From Lipingzhangella_A rawalii (lineage in GTDB: Bacteria; Actinomycetota; Actinomycetes; Streptosporangiales; Streptosporangiaceae): a stretch of DNA of 64,000 nt. The stretch covers positions 496,001 to 560,000 of the forward strand of contig NZ_JAVLVT010000001.1 of NCBI RefSeq assembly GCF_031628175.1. Direction: 5' to 3'. The translations under genes and the position numbers were made by a program. Each line of letters starts with the position of its first letter. Position 1 is the stretch's first letter. Under the pieces are notes generated by a model. The model was not told the DNA's origin. It worked only from the letters and a program-made list of their open reading frames with translations, and did not search any database. Below, in pieces: positions 1 through 7,915 of this stretch.

Positions 1-116
1 CGCTGGGGCGCATCGTCCTGCCCCAGGGGGAGCTCGAGGTTGGCATTATCACCGCCTTGGTTGGTGCCCCGGTGTTCATTGCCATGGTCCGGCGAAAGGA
101 GTTGGCAGCTCTGTGA
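1..116 (+). CDS. FecCD-type iron-siderophore ABC permease, C-terminal end only
   Basis: The window opens inside this gene; about 37 codons remain. The reading frame ends in a GAPVFIAMVRR motif followed by a short tail, the usual C-terminus of FecC/FecD/BtuC-family permeases, which form the membrane channel for ferric-siderophore or cobalamin import. Its stop codon overlaps the GTG start of the next permease (GTGA), the normal arrangement of a translationally coupled FecC-FecD pair. The substrate cannot be told from this fragment; the neighbouring siderophore reductase favours iron. Confidence 0.85.
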   Translation, partial: LGRIVLPQGELEVGIITALVGAPVFIAMVRRKELAAL

Positions 117-1198
117 CCCGCGAGACCATGTCCCCAGTACGCGCGGCACAGCCACCTCGGGGGGTGGTGCCGGGCCCTGTGTTGCACCGGGGCGGGATCG
201 CCGTGATCGTGCATCCCCGTTCGGTTGTGGCGTGCCTGGCTCTGTTCCTGGTCTGCGTGATCGTGGGGGCAGCCTCCCTGGTTCTGGGGGACTATCCCGT
301 CCCCCTGGAGCGGGTCCCCGCGGCACTGGCGGGGCGGGGCGAACACCTGGACGTGTTCTTCGTCCAGGGGGTGCGCCTGCCCCGCATGGTGACCGCGTTG
401 TTGGTCGGCTTCGCGCTCGGTGTGGCGGGTGCGGTATTTCAGAGTTTGACCCGCAACCCCTTGGGCAGTCCCGACATCATCGGTTTCACCGGGGGAGCGG
501 CGACCGGCGCCGTCGCGGTGATTCTGGTGGTGGGCGGCACGATGACCCACGTGTCACTCGGCGCGGTCGCCGGGGGGATGATCACCGGTCTGGTTGTGTA
601 CCTGCTTGCGATGAAGCAGGAGGTGCAGGGGTATCGGCTGGTCTTGGTGGGGATCGGGGTCAACGCCATGTTGTTGGCGGTGCGCGACTACCTCCTCACC
701 CGCGCCGAGCTCACGGACGCGATGAGCGCCCAGGTGTGGATGGTGGGCAGCCTCAATGGTCGTGGCTGGGGCGAGGTTGGTGCCATCCTGGTCGGTGTCG
801 TTGTGCTGACGCCGGTGTTGGTGAGTCTGGCGCCGCACCTACGGCTGATGGAGATGGGGGCCGACACCGCCCGGGGGCTGGGGGTGGCTCCCCAGCGCAC
901 CCAGACGGTGGCGCTGCTGGTGGCGACGGCCCTCACCGGTGCGGCCATCGCCGTGTCCGGGCCGATCTCGTTTGTCGCGCTGGCCGCGCCCCAGCTGTTT
1001 CGGCGTCTGGCCCGCACCACCGGCCCCAGTCTGGTTGGGGCCGGAACGATGGGAGCAAGTCTCCTGGTCACCGCGGACCTGCTCGCCCAGCATGGCCTTC
1101 CGGACAACCAGCTGCCCGTGGGCGTGGTCACGGCTGTGGTGGGGGGCAGTTATCTCGTGTGGTTGCTGTACCGGGAGTGGAGCAGTGGCCGGGCTTGA
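113..1198 (+). CDS. FecCD-family ABC transporter permease (ferric siderophore import)
   Basis: A 361-residue polytopic membrane protein with the FecCD signatures: an early VRLPRMVTALLVGFALGVAG segment, then RNPLGSPDIIGFTGGA, and late LAAPQLFRRLAR. It is the second half of the permease dimer that moves ferric siderophores across the membrane. The GTG start overlaps the previous stop by four bases, so the two subunits are probably made at equal levels. The first 30 or so residues are a basic extension before the first membrane helix; a later start is possible. No ATPase or binding-protein gene lies on the visible side. A binding protein of the right type lies alone near 57.5 kb. Confidence 0.9.
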   Translation: MTRETMSPVRAAQPPRGVVPGPVLHRGGIAVIVHPRSVVACLALFLVCVIVGAASLVLGDYPVPLERVPAALAGRGEHLDVFFVQGVRLPRMVTALLVGFALGVAGAVFQSLTRNPLGSPDIIGFTGGAATGAVAVILVVGGTMTHVSLGAVAGGMITGLVVYLLAMKQEVQGYRLVLVGIGVNAMLLAVRDYLLTRAELTDAMSAQVWMVGSLNGRGWGEVGAILVGVVVLTPVLVSLAPHLRLMEMGADTARGLGVAPQRTQTVALLVATALTGAAIAVSGPISFVALAAPQLFRRLARTTGPSLVGAGTMGASLLVTADLLAQHGLPDNQLPVGVVTAVVGGSYLVWLLYREWSSGRA

Positions 1199-1254
1199 GG
1201 GGTGGTCCCTGCGGGGACCGAGCCGTTCCGGTTCCGCACACACCCCAAGTGAGT

Positions 1255-1273
1255 TAAGGTAAGGCTTACCTAG
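1255..1273 (+). promoter_or_regulatory. iron box (DtxR/IdeR/DmdR-type operator) upstream of the siderophore reductase
   Basis: TAAGGTAAGGCTTACCTAG agrees with the actinobacterial DtxR/IdeR consensus TTAGGTTAGGCTAACCTAA at 15 of 19 positions (counted by hand) and is itself nearly palindromic. It lies 31 bases before the ATG at 1305. In this regulator family, iron-loaded repressor on such a site shuts off siderophore uptake genes. Confidence 0.75.
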
Positions 1274-1275
1274 TT

Positions 1276-1294
1276 TAAGGTTAGCCTTAGTTAA
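1276..1294 (+). promoter_or_regulatory. second, weaker iron box adjoining the first
   Basis: TAAGGTTAGCCTTAGTTAA matches the same consensus at about 14 of 19 positions and follows the first box after two bases. The DtxR family often binds as paired dimers, so two abutting sites would fit cooperative repression. It sits about ten bases before the start codon, so a bound repressor would block both promoter and early transcription. Confidence 0.5.
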
Positions 1295-1304
1295 GGATCA
1301 TTGG

Positions 1305-2120
1305 ATGTCTGTTGCTTCGTCCCGCGTCGAGCTGTACCCGGTGCAGGCCCGTCAACTCTCCGTGCGCACCGCCCACCGCCTCACCCCCCGCATGATCCGC
1401 ATAGTCCTCACTGGAGCAGAACTGTCCGGCTTTCGCACCGACAACCACGACGACCACGTCAAACTCTTCTTCCCCGACGAGAACACGGGACAGTTGTGGC
1501 TTCCCCAGCCCGATGCCGAGGGCCACTGGAACTTCCGCGACCCAAACCTGACCTTCCGCGACTACACCGTGCGGCACTACGCCCCGGAACGCGCGGAGCT
1601 GACCATCGACTTCGTCGCCCACGACCACGGCCCCGCGGGGCGCTGGGCGCTCCATGCCACCCCCGGTGACCGCATCGGCGTCCTGGGCCCCCGCGGCACC
1701 CGTCACCTCGACCGCACCGCCGACTACTACCTCATCGTCGCCGACGAAACAGGACTTCCCGCCGCTGCCCGTCTCCTGGAGGAACTTCCCGCACACAGCA
1801 CCGCCCTCGCCTTCCTGGAGGTCGCCGCCCCCAGCGAGGAGCAGACCATCACCACCGCGGCCACGACCCACATCACGTGGCTTAGTCGCGACGGCGCGCC
1901 GGCCGGATCCAGCAGCCTGCTCCACCAGGCACTGCGTACCACCCCCCTCCCACCGGGCACCGGAATCGCCTGGTGCGCCGGGGAAGCGCTCACCCTTAAG
2001 CCGCTGCGCCGCATCCTCAAAGAACAGGGCTTCGTGCGGGGCCACAACGCCGAGATCGATGGCTACTGGCGTCGTGGAGCCAACAACCGGGACCACCACC
2101 TGGCTGCGGAGGCCGCCTGA
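1305..2120 (+). CDS. siderophore-interacting protein (FAD-binding ferric-siderophore reductase)
   Basis: 271 residues, the usual length for this family. It should reduce Fe(III)-siderophore in the cytoplasm to release Fe(II), using FAD and NAD(P)H. Visible features are the FAD-binding barrel with RDYTVRHYAPE near residue 85-95, DFVAHDHGPAGRWA, a GD(R)IGVLGPRGT segment, YYLIVADETGLPA at the start of the nucleotide domain, a WCAGE motif, and the family-typical C-terminus GYWRRGANNRDHH. The ATG at 1305 follows the double iron box, so expression is probably induced by iron starvation. A hairpin terminator follows directly. Confidence 0.93.
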   Translation: MSVASSRVELYPVQARQLSVRTAHRLTPRMIRIVLTGAELSGFRTDNHDDHVKLFFPDENTGQLWLPQPDAEGHWNFRDPNLTFRDYTVRHYAPERAELTIDFVAHDHGPAGRWALHATPGDRIGVLGPRGTRHLDRTADYYLIVADETGLPAAARLLEELPAHSTALAFLEVAAPSEEQTITTAATTHITWLSRDGAPAGSSSLLHQALRTTPLPPGTGIAWCAGEALTLKPLRRILKEQGFVRGHNAEIDGYWRRGANNRDHHLAAEAA

Positions 2121-2139
2121 GTCCCGTCCCCGAGCCCCT

Positions 2140-2162
2140 GCGGGGCGCCACCAGCGCCCCGC
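2140..2162. terminator. hairpin between convergent genes
   Basis: A perfect 9-bp stem (GCGGGGCGC / GCGCCCCGC) with a five-base loop lies between the stop codons of the siderophore reductase and the converging dimethylargininase. There is no T-run, as is usual in high-GC actinomycetes. It could end transcription from both sides. Confidence 0.6.
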
Positions 2163-2168
2163 ATCGCC

Positions 2169-2945
2169 TCACCCCGTGCCAGGCAGCAGCACACTGAGGC
2201 AGGTGACACATCCTTCGAGCTTCTCGAACTCGCTGATGTCCACAACCCGCGGGACGAAACCGAGATCGGCGAGTTCCGCAGCAGTGCGGGGAGCCGCGGC
2301 ACTGATGAGCACCTCGTCCCCGCCCAGGGGCACCACATGGCAGCCGGCCTCCTCAACGACCACACGGGGGTGGGGGAGCGCCCCCGCAGCCCAGTGGTCG
2401 GACCGTACCAGCATCGTTCCGTCCGGTAACGCCGTCGCCGCCGACTTCAGATGGAGTACCGCACCCAGACGCACCGGCACAACCGTACGTCCCCGGGGGT
2501 GCAGCAGCCGGCCCAGCTGCCGGATGCCCTCGCTGTTGGTACGGCCGCTGCGTCCCACATAGACGGTGGTGCCCACCTGGAGCACGTCCCCACCGTCCAG
2601 GGTGGCCGGCGCCTCGATGCGAGCCAGCTCCATCCCGAGCCCGGCCAGGGCCCGTTCGACCCCGACCAGCTCGCCGCGCCGCCGGTCATCGCCGCACCGT
2701 GTCAGCACCGCCAGGTCGTCACAGACCACCACGGTGTCCTCCACGAACACCGAATCCGGGTGGTCGGGCGCCGGTTCCACCTCCCGCAGCTGCCACCCGG
2801 CGGCCTCCACAACGGCGCAGTAGGCCGAGAACTGCTCGCGTGCCACATCCACATCAACCGGACTCCGGTCGATGTGGGTGACGATGCCCTCCGCCAGGAG
2901 GGGACTGGGCGCACGCACCAGGGCTCGGGGCTGGACTCTGGACAC
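2169..2945 (-). CDS. dimethylargininase (DDAH family)
   Basis: 258 residues of the amidinotransferase-fold family. It hydrolyses N-methylated arginines, or a related guanidino compound, to citrulline plus an amine. Diagnostic pieces are FVEDTVVV (substrate-binding Asp/Glu), TLDGGDVL, GRSGRTNSEG, a HLKS motif holding the catalytic His, and the C-terminal GCVTCLSVLLP whose second Cys is in the position of the nucleophile. The ATG start gives the expected N-terminus, with an ALVRAPS segment just after it. It faces the RidA-family gene divergently across about 220 bases. Physiological substrate in bacteria is uncertain; arginine deiminase is less likely because that family is about 400 residues. 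Confidence 0.88.
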   Translation of the reverse strand: MSRVQPRALVRAPSPLLAEGIVTHIDRSPVDVDVAREQFSAYCAVVEAAGWQLREVEPAPDHPDSVFVEDTVVVCDDLAVLTRCGDDRRRGELVGVERALAGLGMELARIEAPATLDGGDVLQVGTTVYVGRSGRTNSEGIRQLGRLLHPRGRTVVPVRLGAVLHLKSAATALPDGTMLVRSDHWAAGALPHPRVVVEEAGCHVVPLGGDEVLISAAAPRTAAELADLGFVPRVVDISEFEKLEGCVTCLSVLLPGTG

Positions 2946-3164
2946 GGTGGTTCCCTTCGCCGGTCCCGGGGGCGACCGTGCTCAGCTTACTGCGCGCCAC
3001 CCCACCACACCGAGGAAAGGTCCCCTTCGTGCCTCGGCCAGCCTCCGCGAGCGTGGGATCAGGAACCACAGCCACGCGCCCCCGCGGGGTGGGCGGGAAC
3101 TCTCGCTGCGCATGCCCCGTTGTGCCACATACGTGCCACAGCCATCCCCAGGGGAGAGGTCTCT

Positions 3165-3572
3165 ATGCCGGAATCCGTGACACTCGTTCGCAGCGACACA
3201 CTCACCGACCAGGTGGACTATGCCTACGCCGCCGTCGTGGATCTGCCGTCGGCGCGAGCGGTGTGGACGGCAGGAGCCTGCCCCCTGGATACCGACGGAA
3301 ATACGGTTGCCCCCGGCGACTACGTCGGCCAAGCGCACCAGGTCATGCACAATCTGAAGGCTGCCTTGGACAGCGCCGGGGTCGACCGAACCGACATCGT
3401 CAAGACCACCGTCTACGTGGCGTCCGCAGACCAGGGAGACCTGGTGGCAGCCTGGACTGTGGTGCGCTCGCACCTGGGGGAGCACGACCCACCCAGCACC
3501 CTGCTCGGGGTCGCCGCCCTCGGCTACGACCACCAACTCGTGGAGGTCGAGGCCGTGGCCCTGGCCCGGTAG
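3165..3572 (+). CDS. RidA (YjgF/YER057c/UK114) family enamine/imine deaminase
   Basis: 135 residues from the ATG at 3165, preceded by GGGGAGAGG at good spacing; a longer in-frame opening upstream is antisense to the dimethylargininase and is not credible. RidA proteins form trimers that hydrolyse reactive enamine/imine intermediates from PLP enzymes. The family features are VWTAGACPLDTDG, the long QAHQVMHNLKAALDSAGV helix, and DIVKTTVYV. The C-terminal ETEVEA-like segment reads LVEVEAVALAR. The usual active-site Arg (in CxRxA) is absent here, so it may belong to a RidA-like subfamily with unknown activity. Confidence 0.88.
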   Translation: MPESVTLVRSDTLTDQVDYAYAAVVDLPSARAVWTAGACPLDTDGNTVAPGDYVGQAHQVMHNLKAALDSAGVDRTDIVKTTVYVASADQGDLVAAWTVVRSHLGEHDPPSTLLGVAALGYDHQLVEVEAVALAR

Positions 3573-3591
3573 CCCGCGGGCTCGCCCCGGT

Positions 3592-5370
3592 TCACGACCG
3601 GGCGTCGGCCAGCACCGCGGGCAGCTCGTCGGTGTTCCACTCGTCGACGATGTAGACCTCTTCCTCGGGCAGGTACCAGTCCCGTTGCACGTAGGTCTGC
3701 TGCTGGCCCCCTGCCTCCTGGCCAGCGCCAAAGCACGGACGCAGCCACTCGCGGTAGTGAGCCTCATGCTCACCGACCGCGGCAAAGTCCTCGGACTGCA
3801 CATCCGTATCCTGGCCCGCAGTCATCGGTGTCTCGGACATCTCCATGGCCGGGTGACACGGTGGTGCCTCCCCGGTCAGGGGGTGGGCCGGATGGTCCTG
3901 ACTCAGCGGTTCGGCGAGACTGGCCACGGCCGGCTCGTCGGCGAACTGATCCAGCCCCTGGATGCGCTCCGGCCCGTAGAAGACGATCACACCGCATTCG
4001 CTGAGCGCGGCAATGTAGGTATCGCGAATCCCTGCTTCCGTGCAGGCCGGGTTGTTGGTGTCGATCTCGAGTGCGCCCGGCACGCTCACCCCCGCGGTCT
4101 GCACGTCCACATCCCAGTCGTCGGGCACGTGCAGCGTCAGACTCCCGAACTGCACCGGCTGCCCCTCAGGATCGTCATCCGGGGAATCGGCAGGGCTCGG
4201 ATCCACGGTGGGGGGCGTCTCGGGCGTACCTGCGTCCGCGTCTGGCTCCTCGGCCGCGCCCCCCACTCCGTTCAGGGCCAGGTAGCCGCCCAGGGCCAAC
4301 GTCAGCACCACGGCCAGGCCGCCCCCCACCAGTGCCACGCGCCACCCGGGCCGATGCCGCGCCGGACCCGAGCCGGAGTCAACACCGCCGTCCGCGCTGT
4401 CCGCGCTGCCCGGCGCTCCCTCCTCGACGGGGACGTCCTGGCCCGAGAACCACCCCGATGCTTCGGATTCTGGTTGGCGCGGTGGTGCCGAGGCAAGAGC
4501 ACGCCACTGATGGGGATCGTGGCCGGCGCCGTCAATGTCACTCCAGGCGAGATCAAGCAGGTCACGCACCATCCAGGCGAAGGATTGCCGCGACCGTTCC
4601 TCCTCGGTGAAACCGGCGGCGGCCAACAGCGCGTCCGTGGCCCAGGCAGCGGTGGGCCGCAATGAGGCGGTATCGGCCAGGGCTTCGGCCACAATGGCGC
4701 GCAATCCCTCGGGAAGATCATCCTGGGCGGTCACATCCGACGCATTCTCTGGGGTCGCTGCGCCTGCGGCATCGACCACCAGGTGGGCCCAGTCCCGCAT
4801 GTCCTGTGGAGCGCCTGTGGCGACATCAGCACCGGTTGCAAACGTAGCCAGGTCACCCGGCAGCAGGACCGGGCCGCTGGGGTTGAGAATCACGGATTCC
4901 GGCGTGAGGTCACCGTGGATGTTCCCGGCGGCGTGCAGGGCCGCCAGTGCCTCGGCAACCCCCACAGCCAACGACATCAGGTGCTGTTCGGGCAGGGGGC
5001 CGTAGCGACGAACGTAGGCTGCCAAGCTGTGTCCGGCCACGAATTCGGTAGCCAGCCAGGGAGGCTGGGCCGTGGGATCGGATTCCACGATGCGGGGCAC
5101 ACACGTCGCGCCGACCGCCTGCCGCCGCTCAACGGCCTGGGAGAACCACGACGGTGCCTCGCATTCGCCGTCCGGTCCGACCTCGAGGGTCTGGACCGCA
5201 AGACACGTAGCCGTCTTGGTCAGGGCGGCGAACACGGGGCCGGTCGGCGTGGCCGCCAGGCGTCCCACGACCCGTAACGACCCGATCCAGGCCGGATCGT
5301 CGTGTCGCAGCGCCGACATCCCCGGAGGAAGCTCCGGGGATGGTTCCTCGTGTGGCGCGTGGGGGGACAT
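3592..5370 (-). CDS. membrane-anchored protein pseudokinase with extracytoplasmic domain
   Basis: 592 residues. Residues about 30-265 follow the bacterial Ser/Thr kinase fold: an N-lobe (GSLRVVGRLAATPTGPVFAA), LATEFVAGHSLAAYV at the hinge, and HGDLTPESVIL at about 152-162 in place of HRDLKPxN. The Lys of the VAIK strand is Gln (about residue 60), the DFG motif reads PGDLA, and the catalytic loop lacks R and K, so phosphotransfer is unlikely. A Pro/Asp/Ser-rich linker leads to one membrane helix at about 343-366. An acidic extracytoplasmic region of about 225 residues with several Cys follows. It may be a sensor or scaffold. It overlaps no neighbour and is alone on its strand. Confidence 0.8.
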   Translation of the reverse strand: MSPHAPHEEPSPELPPGMSALRHDDPAWIGSLRVVGRLAATPTGPVFAALTKTATCLAVQTLEVGPDGECEAPSWFSQAVERRQAVGATCVPRIVESDPTAQPPWLATEFVAGHSLAAYVRRYGPLPEQHLMSLAVGVAEALAALHAAGNIHGDLTPESVILNPSGPVLLPGDLATFATGADVATGAPQDMRDWAHLVVDAAGAATPENASDVTAQDDLPEGLRAIVAEALADTASLRPTAAWATDALLAAAGFTEEERSRQSFAWMVRDLLDLAWSDIDGAGHDPHQWRALASAPPRQPESEASGWFSGQDVPVEEGAPGSADSADGGVDSGSGPARHRPGWRVALVGGGLAVVLTLALGGYLALNGVGGAAEEPDADAGTPETPPTVDPSPADSPDDDPEGQPVQFGSLTLHVPDDWDVDVQTAGVSVPGALEIDTNNPACTEAGIRDTYIAALSECGVIVFYGPERIQGLDQFADEPAVASLAEPLSQDHPAHPLTGEAPPCHPAMEMSETPMTAGQDTDVQSEDFAAVGEHEAHYREWLRPCFGAGQEAGGQQQTYVQRDWYLPEEEVYIVDEWNTDELPAVLADARS

Positions 5371-5445
5371 CGCACCTCCAGGTTCTCCACTGCCGCAGGA
5401 CCAGTATTTCGTGACATGCGCCCATCGGAGAAGTCAGGGATCGGA

Positions 5446-6438
5446 CTATAGACGCACCCGCCGCATCGGACCCGCGTCGTAGCGTGCTCCGGCCGCCACA
5501 CCGACGGGGGCAGCCTGCTCGATCGTGGCCAGGTCGTCGATACTGAGTGTGATTTCCGCGGCCGCGAGATTGTCCTCGAGGTAGCTGCGACGTTTGGTTC
5601 CGGGAATCGCGACGATATCCGAGCCCTGGGCCAACACCCAGGCCAGAGCCAGCTGCGCCGAGGTGACCCCCTTGGCTTCCGCCAGCGCACACAGGCGCCC
5701 CACAACGGCTAGGTTGCGGTCCAGGTTCTCCTCCTGGAACCGGGGCATGCGGCGACGCCGGTCATCGTCGGGCAGGTCGGAGCCGCTGCGAATCGTGCCG
5801 GACAGCACACCCCGGCCTAGGGGGCTATAGGCCACAAGACCGATACCCAGCTCACGCAGGGTGGCCAATACCCCGTCGGTTTCGATGTCGCGGGTGAACA
5901 GTGAGTACTCGCTCTGGAGCGCGGTGACCGGGTGCACGGCATGGGCACGCCGGATCGTCTCCGGCGCGGCCTCGGAAATACCGAGGTACCGGACTTTGCC
6001 GGCCGTGACGAGTTCGGCCATGGCACCCCAGGTTTCCTCGATGGGCACGTCCGGGTCCACGCGGTGCTGGTAGTAGAGATCGATGTGGTCAACACCCAGT
6101 CGGCGCAGGGAACCGTCCAGCGCCTGGCGTAGATACTCGGGGCGACCGTTGACCCTTTCGGTTAGGCGGCCGTCGGGGCCGACCTCGATTCCGAACTTGG
6201 TGGCCAACACGATCCGTTCCCGGTGCGGCCGCAGGATCGGGCCGAGAAGCTCCTCGTTGCTCCAGGGGCCGTATATGTCCGCTGTGTCGAACATGGTGAC
6301 CCCATGTTCCAGTGCCCGTTCGATGGTGCGTCGAGACTCCGCGTCGTCGCGGCCGCTGTAGGCGTAGGTCATTCCCATACAACCAAGCCCCAGTTCGGCC
6401 ACGGTGAGTCCCTGGGTGCCCAGTTCTCGATTGCGCAT
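5446..6438 (-). CDS. aldo/keto reductase (AKR13-like)
   Basis: 330 residues from the ATG at 6438, preceded by GAGGGGAGCC; the longer upstream opening lacks support. NADPH-dependent reductase of the AKR superfamily: a beta-alpha barrel beginning LGLGCMGMTYAYSG, catalytic Asp/Tyr in FDTADIYGPWSNEELLG, Lys in VLATKFGI, His in YYQHRVD, and the cofactor site at the C-terminus IPGTKRRSYLEDNLAA. This GMG/YYQHRVDP subgroup contains general carbonyl reductases; the substrate is not predictable. It is divergent from the RlpA-like gene. Confidence 0.93.
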   Translation of the reverse strand: MRNRELGTQGLTVAELGLGCMGMTYAYSGRDDAESRRTIERALEHGVTMFDTADIYGPWSNEELLGPILRPHRERIVLATKFGIEVGPDGRLTERVNGRPEYLRQALDGSLRRLGVDHIDLYYQHRVDPDVPIEETWGAMAELVTAGKVRYLGISEAAPETIRRAHAVHPVTALQSEYSLFTRDIETDGVLATLRELGIGLVAYSPLGRGVLSGTIRSGSDLPDDDRRRRMPRFQEENLDRNLAVVGRLCALAEAKGVTSAQLALAWVLAQGSDIVAIPGTKRRSYLEDNLAAAEITLSIDDLATIEQAAPVGVAAGARYDAGPMRRVRL

Positions 6439-6826
6439 GGTGGCTCCCCTCGGCGGTGTGGCTGATGTGCGTTGTGGGTGTGCGTCGCGTGGCTGCGATC
6501 CTACGGCCAGCCCTACGCCTGGCCGCGCCGCGGGCATGGCCGACTGCGGGAGCGGTGGGCCATGCCCCGTGGCTGGACGGTGGTGTGCCCGTGGGGGAGG
6601 GGAGTGGTGAGGTGCCGTCCCGCCGTCCGTGTCGAGGGATCCGGGGATGAGCCGACACACACCCACACATAACTCGGACATTTAGGTACATACTTCATAA
6701 TCTGGTCTGCGATTCATCGAAACCGCCCCCGTTATTGACTCGTTATCCGTAGAGTGTGCAGCACGTGCCCGGCCCTGACTGTGGACCGTGGTACCCAACA
6801 CCGACCCCGAGGCGAGGAACACAGCC
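6439..6826. other. divergent intergenic region, 388 bases
   Basis: It separates the aldo/keto reductase from the RlpA-like gene. The half next to the reductase is GC-rich, followed by a CA/TG-rich simple stretch near 6650-6670 and an AT-richer block at about 6670-6750, the likely promoter zone. I see no credible gene, palindrome or consensus promoter in it. Confidence 0.6.
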
Positions 6827-7432
6827 GTGCGCAGCCAGCCCGCTGCACCATCGACATCCCGGCGCCGGCGCGGCCCCGTCGCACTGGGCGTCAGCGCCGC
6901 GACCGTGGCGGCCGTTGGATCCATGGTGGCCTGGTACGCCGCCGGATCCACTGGGGAGGCCCCACCGCCCTCCTCAGCCATGGTGGCCACACCATCCCTG
7001 TTTGCCGAGGACGCCTCCCTGGCCGATACCGCGCTGCCCACGTCCCAACGTGAGCGGGCGGAGCGGCAACAGGATCAGGCTCGTGCCCGGGGGCACCGCA
7101 GTACCGAGGACACCACGGAGGCCAGGCCGGGGGAGCCGGCGCACGAGGACGGGGCTGGCCGCTGCGAGGCGTCGAACTACTCCAACCCCCAGCCCACGGC
7201 CAACGGCGAGCGGTTCGACCCGGACGCGATGACGGCCGCGCACCGAACGCTTCCGTTCGACACCCGGGTCGAGGTCACCAATCCGGACACCGGCGCACAG
7301 GTCACCGTGCGCATCAACGACCGGGGGCCGTTCATCGAGGGACGGTGTCTGGACCTGTCCCGCGCGGCGTTCGACGAGATCGCAGACCTGGATCAGGGGA
7401 TCACCACGGTGGAGTGGACCGTGGTGCAGTAG
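6827..7432 (+). CDS. RlpA-like double-psi beta-barrel protein, secreted or membrane-anchored
   Basis: About 201 residues from the GTG at 6827, chosen because GAGGAA lies eight bases upstream; an upstream GTG at 6788 is possible. A basic start (TSRRRRGP) followed by one hydrophobic segment of about 20 residues is a signal peptide or anchor. A charged linker follows. The last 90 residues are a double-psi barrel: GRCEASNYSNPQPTANGERF, AAHRTLPFDTRVEVTN, VRINDRGPFIEGRCLDLS. RlpA proteins cleave naked glycan strands at septa; the Asp in NDRGPF is retained. No SPOR domain is present. Probable role in cell-wall processing. Confidence 0.85.
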   Translation: MRSQPAAPSTSRRRRGPVALGVSAATVAAVGSMVAWYAAGSTGEAPPPSSAMVATPSLFAEDASLADTALPTSQRERAERQQDQARARGHRSTEDTTEARPGEPAHEDGAGRCEASNYSNPQPTANGERFDPDAMTAAHRTLPFDTRVEVTNPDTGAQVTVRINDRGPFIEGRCLDLSRAAFDEIADLDQGITTVEWTVVQ

Positions 7433-7468
7433 ACGGCGCAAGCCACGCATCTCGCGCCGTTGCCGAGC

Positions 7469-7768
7469 TCAGTCCACCAGGGTCGTGGCGAAAGACTCGC
7501 CCACCTGAACCCGGAAGTGGAAGGTGGACATCGCACCGTCGACGATGACCGTGTAGTCGTCCTCACTGTGTCGGATCACCTGCCGGCGCTGCGGACGATA
7601 GGGATGCTGCGGCACGTGAGTGTGGGCCAGACGCCAGGCTTCGGCACGCGCGTCTTCCTGGTCGGTGAAGGCTACCTTGCGGCTCCAGTCGAGGACCTGA
7701 CGGCCATTCTGCTGGCGGTTGCTCTCCTCCTCGATCAGCACCACCCAGTGTGTCTCCAGCTGGGTCAC
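7469..7768 (-). CDS. conserved-looking small hypothetical protein
   Basis: 99 residues, acidic N-terminal half, no membrane segment or signal. It begins MTQLETHWVVLIEEESN and contains WSRKVAFTDQEDARAEAWRLA, then a short strand-rich C-terminus (YTVIVDGAMSTFHFRVQVGE). The pattern suggests a small alpha/beta domain. I do not recognise the family. It converges on the RlpA-like gene, whose stop lies 36 bases away. Confidence 0.6.
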   Translation of the reverse strand: MTQLETHWVVLIEEESNRQQNGRQVLDWSRKVAFTDQEDARAEAWRLAHTHVPQHPYRPQRRQVIRHSEDDYTVIVDGAMSTFHFRVQVGESFATTLVD

Positions 7769-7915
7769 GCCCGGGATCCTCCCTCACTGCGTTGACGTCT
7801 GCCCGGCGATCCACGCCTGCGCGACGCAGGCGGGGCCGTGTCCATGGCCAGTCAGCCGACCCTACCCGACGGTCACCCAGGTGGGACACCGGACCCCCGC
7901 CCCGAACTCGCGGGG

